Shown here: piece by piece, positions 17,725 through 27,206 of the stretch
Numbering within the stretch: the first letter of the stretch is position 1
Layout of the letters: every line of letters starts with the position of its first letter
Source: Deltaproteobacteria bacterium
Lineage (GTDB): Bacteria > Desulfobacterota > Binatia > UBA1149 > SPBQ01
Reading direction: 5' to 3'
DNA: 64,000 nucleotides
Assembly: GCA_029262375.1 (NCBI GenBank)
Contig: JAJCZM010000051.1
Span: 186,001 to 250,000, forward strand
Notes under the pieces: generated by a model
Told to the model about the DNA's origin: nothing
Seen by the model: only the letters and a program-made list of their open reading frames with translations
The model's database searches: none
Translations under genes and position numbers: made by a program

Positions 17725-18978
17725 ATGCGCACCGACGCGGATGAATCACTCGAAGAGCTTTCGCTACTAGCGCAGACCGCCGGGCTGGACGTGCTCGGCA
17801 ACCTCGCCCAAGAAGTGAAGCGGGCCAATCCCGCCACGCGCATCGGTCGCGGGAAAGTCGACGAACTCAGCAAACTGTTGCTCGAGACCTGCGCCGAGAC
17901 GGTAATCTTCGACGACCCGCTCACGCCCGCCCAGCGACGCAACCTCGAAGCCACGCTGGACATCAAAGTCATCGACCGTAGCCAGCTGATCCTCGACATC
18001 TTTGCCCAACGCGCCCACACGCGCGCCGGCAAACTGCAGGTGGAGCTGGCACAGCTCGAGTACCTCCTGCCCAGACTCACGCGCCAATGGACGCACCTAT
18101 CGCGAATTCGAGGCGGCGTCGGCATGCGCGGCCCGGGAGAAACGCAGCTCGAGAGCGATCGCCGCCAGGTGCGCGACAAGATCGCAACGCTCAAGAAACG
18201 ACTAACGAACGTCGATCGAACCCGTCAACTCAATCGCCAGGATCGCGAGGCCGTCCCGTTCCCGACCGTCGCGTTGGTCGGCTACACCAACGCGGGCAAG
18301 TCCTCGTTGATGAACCGCCTCACCGGCTCTGAGCTGTACGTCGCGGACCAACTGTTCGCGACGTTGGATTCGACCGTGCGTCGTCTCGCACTCCCACACA
18401 AGACCGAAGCCATGCTGGTCGATACCGTCGGATTCGTCGCGAAGCTGCCGCACGAACTCGTAGAAGCGTTCAAGGGCACGCTCGAGCAGGCGATCGTTTC
18501 GGATCTCATCCTGCACGTCGTCGACGCAGCGCACGAAGAACGAGACAACCGGATTCATGCCGTCAACGACGTACTCGATGAGCTGGGCGCCGACCGCACA
18601 AACGCACTCCTCGTCTACAACAAAGCCGACCTTCCGGGCGCAAAACCGGCCCCCGCAGACGGCGTCTCAGTATCCGCACACACCGGTGTAGGTACAGACA
18701 AACTTCTGGAAGCGATCGAAGAAAGACTCGCGCGCCACGACGAACGTGTCGCAATCACGCTTCCGCTTGACGACGGCCGCACGAGAGCCTGGTTGTACGA
18801 GAACGGCCGTGTGCTAGAGGAAACGGAGAACGACGACGGGATACGTGTAGTCGCCATGATGAACGCCAGAGCGGCCGGACGGCTGCGTCACAAGCTGGGC
18901 CAACAGTCCGGCGATGTTTCGGGCGATCATTCGAGCGACGAATCGAGCGACGAGCCCGGCGACGAGTCGGGCGGATAG
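17725..18978 (+). CDS. hflX: Ribosome-splitting GTPase HflX
   Basis: A 417-aa GTPase that binds the 50S subunit and splits stalled ribosomes. The HflX-specific N-domain has IGRGKVDEL and [15 protein letters not shown]. The G domain starts GYTNAGKSS near 186, then DTVGF and NKAD. The C-terminus is a repetitive acidic tail ([15 protein letters not shown]). Frame-1 codons before ATG 17725 also look HflX-like (KPETAVLVW), but there is no ATG, GTG, TTG or CTG between there and a stop at 17632. The N-terminus is therefore shorter than usual or begins unconventionally. Confidence 0.94.
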   Translation: MRTDADESLEELSLLAQTAGLDVLGNLAQEVKRANPATRIGRGKVDELSKLLLETCAETVIFDDPLTPAQRRNLEATLDIKVIDRSQLILDIFAQRAHTRAGKLQVELAQLEYLLPRLTRQWTHLSRIRGGVGMRGPGETQLESDRRQVRDKIATLKKRLTNVDRTRQLNRQDREAVPFPTVALVGYTNAGKSSLMNRLTGSELYVADQLFATLDSTVRRLALPHKTEAMLVDTVGFVAKLPHELVEAFKGTLEQAIVSDLILHVVDAAHEERDNRIHAVNDVLDELGADRTNALLVYNKADLPGAKPAPADGVSVSAHTGVGTDKLLEAIEERLARHDERVAITLPLDDGRTRAWLYENGRVLEETENDDGIRVVAMMNARAAGRLRHKLGQQSGDVSGDHSSDESSDEPGDESGG

Positions 18979-19010
18979 CTCGTCGGTCGCACGACCATAG
19001 ACACAGGGTC

Positions 19011-19622
19011 ATGCAGAGCACCACGGTACTGAATCTCGCGAATACGATCACGCTACTGCGGATTCTCGCGGTACCGTTGTTCCTTTCGGCGCTGGCCGAC
19101 GGCACCTACAACATGGCCGTCATCGTGTTCGTCGCCGCTGGTGTCTCCGACGGAATCGACGGAGCTGTAGCGCGCCTGACGAACACACGCACCGAACTCG
19201 GCGCACATCTCGACCCGTTGGCCGACAAACTGCTGCTCATCAGCGCGTTCATCGCACTCGGCATCCTCGATGCGGTTCCACGTTCACTGATGATCACCGT
19301 CATCGTGCGCGATGCGGTCATCCTGGGCGGCTACCTGACGACGGCGGTCGTCACCGGCCAACCGATGGAGATGCGCCCCTCGTTCTGGGGCAAAGCAACG
19401 ACCTTCTTCCAGATCTCGTCGGTAGGCATCGTGCTGCTCGGGCAGGCTGAATGGCTGAGTGTGGGAACACCGGTGCTACTCGTGTTCTTCATCGCCACGG
19501 GCCTACTCAACTTCATTTCGGGCGGTGGCTACGTGCTCGACGGCCTGCAGTACTATCAAGACTTCGAAGCGGGGAAGTTGCCCCACCAACAGCCCGACTC
19601 GGCTACTCCCGGCGACGATTAG
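19011..19622 (+). CDS. CDP-alcohol phosphatidyltransferase (PgsA-like)
   Basis: A 203-aa inner-membrane enzyme with five to six helices. The CDP-OH motif is complete: DGIDGAVAR, nine residues, then GAHLDPLAD, which supplies the metal-binding aspartates. The opening LNLANTITLLRILAVPLFL matches phosphatidylglycerophosphate synthases, the likeliest role, but phosphatidylserine or cardiolipin synthase relatives share the motif. It starts 32 nt after hflX. Confidence 0.85.
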   Translation: MQSTTVLNLANTITLLRILAVPLFLSALADGTYNMAVIVFVAAGVSDGIDGAVARLTNTRTELGAHLDPLADKLLLISAFIALGILDAVPRSLMITVIVRDAVILGGYLTTAVVTGQPMEMRPSFWGKATTFFQISSVGIVLLGQAEWLSVGTPVLLVFFIATGLLNFISGGGYVLDGLQYYQDFEAGKLPHQQPDSATPGDD

Positions 19623-19639
19623 ACCGGCACCGTGGGCAC

Positions 19640-20398
19640 TCACAGAACGCGTTCGAATTCCGTTGTGCAGGGAGGCCCCTCTGCATGGAAGTACTCGACC
19701 GACCCGTCAGCGGCGCATGCGATGATCGACGCAGAACGCGTGCCGTATTCACCCGCGTGCACACAGATGCGCGAGAACGGCGCCTCCGGACCGGGCTCAA
19801 TGCCGGCGTCGTGATCGCCCAGCACCGCCTCGAGCGCCCGCACCAACGTCTCGACATCCTCGCTGCGCGCGACTATCGCCCCCGCATCGCCAAAGCGCTC
19901 GGCCGCCGCCGCGCGCCGCGGACAGCGTGGATCGCGCACATCTAGATTGGTCAGAACGGTAAGCCCGGGCTCGAGCAACGTCTCTTGAAGCCCATCGTCG
20001 TTGTCGAACACCGTGGCGACGTCGCTGTCGGCCACGAAGAGGTTGAAAGGACCGAACTCGCTGACGTCGATCGCACGCATGCTCTCGCGCACTTCAACGA
20101 CCGTGGCGGCACCGAGCGCCATGGTCGTCAGTAGACCGCGCGACCGGGTTCCCGTCGGCGAGCCCGGCGCGAGCGCTTCCGGACGACGATTGAGCAAACC
20201 GGCGACAAGAACACGACCGTCGGCGCGAGCGCCGAGCCAGGTACCGCCGGCGTCGAGATCCTTACCCCATATGGTTCCGGGAGGATCGTCGCGTAGCCGC
20301 GGCGCTTCGGCCGGGCGGGCCAAGAATTCGTCGCGATTCGCGGCCACCACAATGGGGTAGCGCTCCGAAACACGATGGTAAACCGCGAGCGTGCACAC
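19640..20398 (-). CDS. NRDE-family (TANGO2-like) protein
   Basis: A 252-aa protein opening MCTLAVYHR with ANRDEFLARP near residues 19-28, the family hallmark. A central GGTWLGARADGRVLVAGLLNRR and a C-terminal RICVHAGEYGTRSASI complete the Ntn-hydrolase-like fold. C2 could become the nucleophile after Met removal. The family is linked to heme or lipid handling in eukaryotes; the bacterial role is unclear. It is convergent with the phosphatidyltransferase (17-nt gap) and divergent from moxR. Confidence 0.85.
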   Translation of the reverse strand: MCTLAVYHRVSERYPIVVAANRDEFLARPAEAPRLRDDPPGTIWGKDLDAGGTWLGARADGRVLVAGLLNRRPEALAPGSPTGTRSRGLLTTMALGAATVVEVRESMRAIDVSEFGPFNLFVADSDVATVFDNDDGLQETLLEPGLTVLTNLDVRDPRCPRRAAAAERFGDAGAIVARSEDVETLVRALEAVLGDHDAGIEPGPEAPFSRICVHAGEYGTRSASIIACAADGSVEYFHAEGPPCTTEFERVL

Positions 20399-20537
20399 GA
20401 TGGGGTCAGGCTATCGCCGCTCCGCTTCGACACCAACCCAGTGGCCCACACATGTCGTTTTGTCACGCCGGATGCCGTCTGTTAGCTTCTGGCTTCCGGC
20501 GCATCGCGCCGCGTCATTCAATCCCGAGGTTAATGTA

Positions 20538-21530
20538 GTGAGTTCTGACGATCTGTACGCCTCCGTCGACGATGTTCGACAACGGCTCGCGCAAGAAAAT
20601 TATATTTGCGACAACAACATCGCCACGGTGGTGTATTTGGCTACCGAGCTCGGTAAGCCGCTTCTCGTAGAAGGGCCCGCCGGTGTCGGCAAGACCGAAT
20701 TGGCCAAGGTCATCGCGTCGAGCCTCAGTGCCGAACTCATTCGACTTCAGTGCTACGAGGGACTCGACGAAGCGAAAGCGCTGTACGAATGGGAGTACGC
20801 CAAGCAGCTCCTGTACACCCAGATCCTCAAAGACAAGATTGGTGAGGTAACAGCAGGCACTGGCAGCCTGTCGGAAGCCGTCGACAAACTGACTGCGCAA
20901 GACGACGTGTTCTTCTCGCAGCGATTCGTCCTGCCGCGGCCGCTCCTGCAGGCGATTCAGTCGGAGCACGCGACGGTTCTGCTGATCGACGAGATCGACA
21001 AGGCCGACCCGGAGTTCGAGGCGTTCCTGTTAGAGATCCTCTCGGACTTCCAGGTAACGATCCCCGAGCTGGGCACGATCGAGGCGGTGCGAATCCCGAT
21101 CGTGGTACTGACCTCGAACAACGCGCGAGAGATGTCCGATGCGCTCAAGCGGCGCTGCATCCACCTCTATATCGACTTCCCAGCTCCCGAGTTGGAGCTG
21201 CAGATCGTGAAGATCAAAGTCCCGGAGGCGCACGACCGGCTCCTCGACGATGTCGTTGAACTCGTACACGCACTCCGGCAGCTCGACCTCAAGAAACAGC
21301 CAAGCATCTCAGAGACGCTCGACTGGGCGCGCGCTTTGGTGGTCATGAACGTGGCAAGCCTCGACGAAGCGCTCGTCAAGGACACGCTCTCGACGATCCT
21401 CAAGTACGAAGGCGATCTGCGCAAGGCTGAGAAGGAATTGGAGCTCTACCTCAACAAGAAGAAGGCCGATGCCGAAGCAGCCGCCGCACCGGCCGAACCC
21501 GCGGGCGAGACAAAGGACTTACTCAACTAG
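20538..21530 (+). CDS. MoxR-family AAA+ ATPase
   Basis: A 330-aa chaperone-like AAA+ ATPase. Walker A GPAGVGKTEL is near 46-55, Walker B is LLIDEIDKAD, and sensor 1 is VLTSNNAREM. The start is GTG 20538, with GAGG at 20525; the longer open frame upstream has no homology. The C-terminus ends in an Ala/Glu/Lys-rich tail. MoxR proteins work with VWA-domain partners in protein maturation or metal insertion, and the next gene encodes such a partner. Confidence 0.92.
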   Translation: MSSDDLYASVDDVRQRLAQENYICDNNIATVVYLATELGKPLLVEGPAGVGKTELAKVIASSLSAELIRLQCYEGLDEAKALYEWEYAKQLLYTQILKDKIGEVTAGTGSLSEAVDKLTAQDDVFFSQRFVLPRPLLQAIQSEHATVLLIDEIDKADPEFEAFLLEILSDFQVTIPELGTIEAVRIPIVVLTSNNAREMSDALKRRCIHLYIDFPAPELELQIVKIKVPEAHDRLLDDVVELVHALRQLDLKKQPSISETLDWARALVVMNVASLDEALVKDTLSTILKYEGDLRKAEKELELYLNKKKADAEAAAAPAEPAGETKDLLN

Positions 21531-21563
21531 CCGACGAGCCGTCTAACGAGCCTTCTAATCTAA

Positions 21564-22970
21564 ATGGATACGCGCATCATCGAATTTGCGGGCGTCTTGC
21601 GTCGAAACGGCATTCGCGTTTCGACGGCGGAGACGCTCGAGGCCCTGCAAGGCTCGCATGCGTTGGGCCTGCGCGATCGTACGACTTTCAAGAACGTACT
21701 GCGCGCGACGATGGTCAAGCGTACGCCTGACATCGAAGCATTCGACCAGCTGTTCGACACGTACTTCACCGGGATCTCCGATCTGCTCGGCGAACTCACC
21801 GCGCAGGCGGCGGGCGACATGTCTCAGGTCGATTTCCAGGAGTTCCTCGAGGACCTCGAGCGCATCATGCAGGAGATGGATCCCGGGCCATCGGAGATGA
21901 CCCGATCGCTGGTGATGCAGGACAACGGTTCGCTCGAGCAGACCTTGCGCGAGATGCTCGAGTCCGAATCCATGCAGAACATGGATAGCCGCACGATGCA
22001 GCCGGCCGCGATCAAACAGATGCTCGACATGATCGGCGGCGCGAACGTCAGCGAGGAACTCGATCAGATCCTCGAACAAGCACGCCAGATGGGCGCCACC
22101 GAGCAGCAGCTGCAAGAGCTGAAAGACTACCTCGAGCGTCGCATGCAGGACCTCGGCAAGATGATGAAAGGCCTACTCGAGATCGACAGCGATCAAGCCG
22201 ATCACAAAGAAGAGCAAGAACAGGAGCGCGAGCGCCTACTCGACAAGAGCTTCTACTACCTCTCGCCGACGGAAATTCGCCGCATGCGTGAAGCCGTCTC
22301 GGCCTTGGCCCGCAGACTGAAGAACGTGATGGCCACACGCCGCAAGCGCATGAAGCGAGGCCGGCTCGACGTCAAACGCACGATCCGAGACTCGATGGAG
22401 TTCGGCGGTGTCCCGTTCCGCATCCGCTACGAGAACAAGCGCAAAGAGCGGCCGCAGGTCATCATCCTCTGCGACATTTCGGATTCGGTACGCAACGTAT
22501 CGCGCTTCATGCTGCAATTCGTCCACTCGTTGCAGGACCTGTACTCGCGCGTTCGCAGCTACGTGTTCGTCGCCGACATAGCCGAAGTCACGAAGCTCTT
22601 CAGCGACAACGACATTCAGAGCGCCATCCAAGACGCGATCAACGGTAACGTAGTGAACGTGTACGCGCACTCCGATTTCGGGCGCGCGTTTCGCGACTTT
22701 CACCGCAGTCATATCGAAGCGATCGACAACCGCACGACGGTGATCATCCTCGGCGACGCCCGTAACAACTACAACGCACCGAACGACTGGGTGCTGCGCG
22801 ACATGCAGGAGAGGGCGAAACAGGTAATCTGGCTCAATCCGGAGAACCGTTCGACCTGGGGATTCGGCGATTCCGAGATGTCTCGTTACGCCCCCTACTG
22901 CGACGTCGTAGAAGAGTGCCGCAACCTACGCCAGCTCTACAAGGTCGTCGACGACCTCATCATCTCCTGA
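21564..22970 (+). CDS. VWA-domain protein (CoxE-like), MoxR partner
   Basis: A 468-aa protein with an alpha-helical acidic N-terminal half and a C-terminal von Willebrand A domain. The metal-ion site motif D-x-S-x-S is read as CDISDSVR near residue 304, followed by the TTVIILGDARNN segment. This matches CoxE-like partners of MoxR ATPases. It starts 33 nt after the moxR stop. Targets of MoxR-VWA pairs vary, so the client complex here is unknown. Confidence 0.88.
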   Translation: MDTRIIEFAGVLRRNGIRVSTAETLEALQGSHALGLRDRTTFKNVLRATMVKRTPDIEAFDQLFDTYFTGISDLLGELTAQAAGDMSQVDFQEFLEDLERIMQEMDPGPSEMTRSLVMQDNGSLEQTLREMLESESMQNMDSRTMQPAAIKQMLDMIGGANVSEELDQILEQARQMGATEQQLQELKDYLERRMQDLGKMMKGLLEIDSDQADHKEEQEQERERLLDKSFYYLSPTEIRRMREAVSALARRLKNVMATRRKRMKRGRLDVKRTIRDSMEFGGVPFRIRYENKRKERPQVIILCDISDSVRNVSRFMLQFVHSLQDLYSRVRSYVFVADIAEVTKLFSDNDIQSAIQDAINGNVVNVYAHSDFGRAFRDFHRSHIEAIDNRTTVIILGDARNNYNAPNDWVLRDMQERAKQVIWLNPENRSTWGFGDSEMSRYAPYCDVVEECRNLRQLYKVVDDLIIS

Positions 22971-23155
22971 GTCCGCCTCATCGCCGCCGGCCCCCTAGCT
23001 CCAGACGGCCTGCCGACTCGGCCCCCCGGGCGAGACGGCGCAAACGGCCCAAAACCACAGAGAAGCCGCGCCGACGCGAGCGGCAACGCCGCCGAGAGCG
23101 GTATCGGGCGCAGGACAGTTGACGCCCCTGCGCCAGCCCGCCAGTATCCAAGGAC

Positions 23156-23701
23156 GTGAAGGACGGTTTCGTCAAGATGATGGTAGGGGGCCTGACCCTC
23201 GACCCGGTCACCAAGACCCCCATCGTGGTCCTCAAGGACGACGCCGATAGCCTGAATCTGCCGATCTGGATCGGCCTGTTGGAGGCCACCTCCATGGCCA
23301 CCGAGCTCGAGGGCGTCAAGATGAACCGCCCAATGACCCACGACCTGCTCAAAAATCTGCTCGAGCAGTTCGGAGCAAGTGTCGAGTCCATCGAAGTCAC
23401 GGCGCTCAAAGAAAATACGTTCTACGCCATCATAAACCTGGCCTTGGACGGGCAGCAGCTCAGCGTTGACTCGCGCCCGAGCGACGCGATTTCCCTGGCA
23501 TTACGCACGGGGAGCCCCATCTACGTGGCACGTGAGGTGCTGGAAGCATCCAGCGTGCTATCGGATGGCTCGGCCGAGGACGGCAACGACGACGACGACG
23601 ATGACGGCGAACGCGCCCAAGACCTCTCAGACGTCGCTCCGGAAGAATGGTCGAACATCCTCGAAAAACTCGACCCCGACGATTTCAAGTATAAGATGTA
23701 G
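23156..23701 (+). CDS. Bifunctional nuclease (BFN/DUF151)-domain protein
   Basis: A 181-aa protein whose first 130 residues match the BFN family: GLTLDPVTKTPIVVLKD, LPIWIGLLEATSMATELEGV, RPMTHDLL and RPSDAISLALRTGSPIYV. The C-terminus adds an Asp run (about 144-149) and an acidic end. The GTG start at 23156 has AAGGA almost touching it; ATG 23174 is an alternative start only a few residues later. Plant BFN cleaves RNA and DNA; the bacterial role is unsettled. Confidence 0.85.
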   Translation: MKDGFVKMMVGGLTLDPVTKTPIVVLKDDADSLNLPIWIGLLEATSMATELEGVKMNRPMTHDLLKNLLEQFGASVESIEVTALKENTFYAIINLALDGQQLSVDSRPSDAISLALRTGSPIYVAREVLEASSVLSDGSAEDGNDDDDDDGERAQDLSDVAPEEWSNILEKLDPDDFKYKM

Positions 23702-23804
23702 CCCCGGTTCCGGCTCAGGCAGCCCACGCACCCGTAACCGCAGCAAATCACCGAGCCGCACGATCTTTACCGACGGCGGCCAACCCTTGGAGGGGTAAAC
23801 GGCT

Positions 23805-24467
23805 ATGGCGCGCCGAACCGAGATCGACCAGAAAGAACTGAAAGAACCTGATGCGTTTATGGAAGGGGTGGGCGCAACGCTCACCTACGTCCGCGAGAAT
23901 CGCGCACAGGTGATCGGCGCCATCGGCGCAGTTGTCACGGTGTTCGCACTGGGCGTCTGGTGGAACGCGTCGTCGAGCCAAAAGACCGAGACGGCAGCCG
24001 CAGCGTTCATGCGCGCGACCGACGCACTCGAATCAGACAATCTCTCCATGGCGGAAACGGCGCTCGGCAACGTCGCCGATACTGGCGTTGCGCCGTACAG
24101 CGAAATGGCGGCCCTGTACGCCGCCGAGGTGTTGATGCGTCGCGCGTCGTACGGCGAGGCCGCCACCGCGTACGAAGCGTTGGCAGGCTCCGGCTCCACG
24201 ACCTACCTGCGCCAGATCGCAATGGTCGGCCGTGCACATGCACTCGAAAGCCTCGACCAAGCCGGCGATGCGCTGGTATCTTTTGCCGACGCAGCCCGAG
24301 TCGACGGTCCGTATCGTGAGACCGCTCTGCGCGGACAACTGCGCACCGCCAAAGCCGCCGGTAACAACGAGCAGGCTATCGCGGCCATCGAACAGATACT
24401 CGAGAGCTACCCGGGCGCGGCCGATGCCGATGCACTGTCTGCGGAGCTGGCCACACTCAGGGGATAG
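23805..24467 (+). CDS. YfgM-like tetratricopeptide membrane protein
   Basis: A 220-aa protein with a cytoplasmic N-terminus, one transmembrane helix at about 36-54 (VIGAIGAVVTVFALGVWW) and a periplasmic helical-repeat domain. TPR-like segments include SMAETALGNVADTG and YGEAATAYEALAGSG. This is the architecture of YfgM, an ancillary partner of the SecYEG translocon and of periplasmic chaperones. A GGAGGGG sequence lies at 23789-23795. It is followed by a secreted protein gene on the same strand. Confidence 0.75.
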   Translation: MARRTEIDQKELKEPDAFMEGVGATLTYVRENRAQVIGAIGAVVTVFALGVWWNASSSQKTETAAAAFMRATDALESDNLSMAETALGNVADTGVAPYSEMAALYAAEVLMRRASYGEAATAYEALAGSGSTTYLRQIAMVGRAHALESLDQAGDALVSFADAARVDGPYRETALRGQLRTAKAAGNNEQAIAAIEQILESYPGAADADALSAELATLRG

Positions 24468-24554
24468 GCGCATCGCGGGCACCGCCGATTTCCTTGTCGG
24501 CACGCCTGCAGTTAAATTTCGCTAGATCTACCTGCGTCTCTGGAGGGATTCGCC

Positions 24555-27172
24555 GTGCGCAAGCAGCCAGTCTTACGAGCATTCGCTCAACTCATGACAT
24601 TCGTCCTCGCGTTGATCGCGTTTGCAGCGCAGGTCGACGCGCAACCGGTCGGGGGCGAACCGGAGTTCGCGATCGGAAGCCCGGGAGAGGGCACCTATCT
24701 AAATCTGTCGCGCACGGGCGCTGTCGCTAGCAGCAGTGATGGCAGCTTCATCGTCGTGTGGCCCTACGCGGGCCAACAACGAGGGGTGTACGCGCAGCGT
24801 TTCTCGTCGAACGGAAAACCCGCGGGCGCAGAGTTCATCGTCTCCGGTGCCGACGAGTACGGTTACGGCACATCGGCGACCTACCCCGCCATCAATCATG
24901 TCTCGGGCGGAGGCTTCGTCGTGGTATGGCACGGCATTCTCATCGACGACCAGTACCCAACCTCCCAGCACGTACTCGGCCGACTCTTGTCAGAGCAAGG
25001 TTCGCCGCTCGGCACGGAGTTCCAGATCTCGACGACCCCCCCCCCGGGTACACCGAAGAACACGCGGTGGACCTGGCGGCAAACACCGACGGAAGCTTCG
25101 TCGTCGCGTGGACTACGTATCCTCTGGAGTACGGCGGTCCCCACACAGTGCTGGGTCAGCGAGTCGGTGCGCAGGGCGCACCGCTCGGCACGGAGTTCAT
25201 CGTCAACACGACCGACTATGCTCCAACCCAGGAAGTCCAACTCGATACTGATGCGGAAGGCAATTTCGTCGTCGTCTGGAGCGCAGGCAACTTCGACGGC
25301 AGCGGCCCGGACGGCGCGTATTTCGGAATCTTCGGTCAGCGCTTCGCGTCAAACGGCACCCGCGCTGGCACGGAGTTTCAGGTGAACACTTTCACCACTT
25401 ACAGCGAGAGCCGGCCGGACGTGGCCATGGCTTCCGGCGGCAGTTTCGTCGTCGTGTGGGAAACCCAGTATGGGGATGAGTTCGCGAACCCGTTCTTCCC
25501 GGACAACGGGTTTCCGACCTCCCTCGATCACTCCGTCACGATGCGACGCTACAACGCAGCTGGCACGCCACTGGAAGACGACGAGGAACACATCAATACG
25601 TACGTTCCAGGCAATCAAGCTCGCCCGACCATTGCGATGAACACGAACGGAAGTTTTGTCGTCGCTTGGGAAAGCGCCAGCGCGTACTACTCGGCGAGCC
25701 ACGACAATCGTGACGATGGGGCAGGGGTTTGGGCTCGCTGCTTCAACCCCGACGGCACCGGGTCCGAGAGCGAGTTCCACATCAATACGTATACGCCCGG
25801 CGCAGAAGGCAATCTCTCGCTGGCGACGAACGGTTCCGGCGACTTCGTGGCGGCCTGGACCCGCAGCGACGGCGGCTACTATGGTTCATCGATTGGGGCC
25901 CATGGCCGACAGTTCACCGTCAGCGACTGTCCGTCGGACGGCACCGGCACCACGACCACGACTCTGCCCGGAGGGGGAGGCGGCACACTCACGGTCACGA
26001 AGAACGATGGCGGGCACGCCTGGACGGAGGATCCGACGATTCAATACGTGATCAACGTGACCGCGGTAGGCGGTACCGTGACCGATATCGTGCTCACCGA
26101 GACCGTGCCCGAAATGACAACTTTCAACGCCTCGGAGAGTTCCGCCTGGACCTGCACGCCCGACGCGTCCGCCGGCAGCACCTGCACGATCGATAGGGGC
26201 ACGCTGAATGACGGAAATTTGCGCCAATCGATTTTTTCCGTCGATGTGGTCGAGGACATTCCCGCTTACTGGGACGTGTACAACGAAGTCGAAGCCACCG
26301 GGACGGGCGCCGCATCGCTCAGCGCCGGCATCATCTCGCCTCTGACGTTCTTTGGATCAGATATCACAACGCCGGCGACCGAAGCAGCTTGCGAAGCTGA
26401 CGTCGCAGCCTGCTGGGCCAACTGCATCTGGTGCTACATGATCTACACCTTCACGGCCGACCCGAACGCCTGTGAAGCATTCGACTTCAGTCAGTCTATT
26501 CGAGCCGGCCTGGCACGGGCGGCCGGCACGGCTGAAGCGCCGACGCCGGCCAAGCTATCGACCGGCTCGATCACGACCGCGCTCTACACACTGCGCGACC
26601 GCGTGCTCAACCAGTCGCGCGGTGGACAACGCGCCATCGAACTCTACTACGAGCACAGCCCGGCCATCGTCACCGCCGCAATCGCCGACGGCACGATCAT
26701 CACGCAGGGTCTCGCAGCCGTCGCGGCGTTCGAGCAAAACGCACGTGACTTGGCGGCGGGGAGCGGCACTACCGCGATGGTCACTCAGAACCAGATCGAC
26801 ACGCTAAATTCGTTCCTGGATACGCTGCGCGCTCAGGCCAGCGGCGACCTTGCCGACGCGATCGACCGAGAACGCGCCCGCATGGATCTCGACGATCTCG
26901 TCGGCGGAAGCATGGACGATGCGTTCGCGGAGCTCGACACGCTCAGCTGTGACGGTTTCGAAACTACGCTGTTCTGCGGCGAAGTAACCGGCGATTGCAC
27001 GATCACCGCAACGGACGCGCTACGTGTGTTGCGCATCGCCGTGGGATCGTCAGACCCGCTCGCGGAAGCAGACGTCGATGGCAGTGGGGCGACGACGGCG
27101 TCCGACGCGCTAATCGTGCTCAACGTCGCGGTCGGGCTCATAGCTCCGCCGACGGCGTGCAACGTTCAGTAG
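24555..27172 (+). CDS. Secreted repeat protein with dockerin-like C-terminus, frameshifted at a C10 tract
   Basis: The reading frame opens at 24555 (GTG) with a signal peptide ending near VDAQ. With the ten C at 25036-25045 it closes at 25385. One extra C, or two fewer, joins it to the downstream frame and gives about 872 aa. Seven copies of a G-x-F-V-V-V-W module with a GTEF-x-VNT strand span the break, so both halves are one gene. Then come a Thr-Gly linker (TTTTTLPGGGGG, near 25955), a DUF11-like domain and a dockerin-like pair of Ca-binding loops (TATDALRVLRIAVG, TASDALIVLNVAVG). The product is likely exported. Phase variation, slippage or sequencing error could explain the break. Confidence 0.75.
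25036..25045 (+). repeat. Homopolymeric tract of ten C in a surface-protein gene
   Basis: Ten consecutive C lie at the exact point where the coding frame of the secreted repeat protein switches. Length 8 or 11 restores a single frame through residues T-P-P-(P)-G-Y-T-E-E. Confidence 0.95.
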
Positions 27173-27206
27173 CGCAGTAGTCCTGCTTCGCGTGGAAGAG
27201 GGCGGG

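Noticed and set aside
24758..25035. Separate start for the downstream half of the C10-split gene
   Set aside because: The frame before the C tract is Arg-rich shadow; repeats continue only from the upstream frame.
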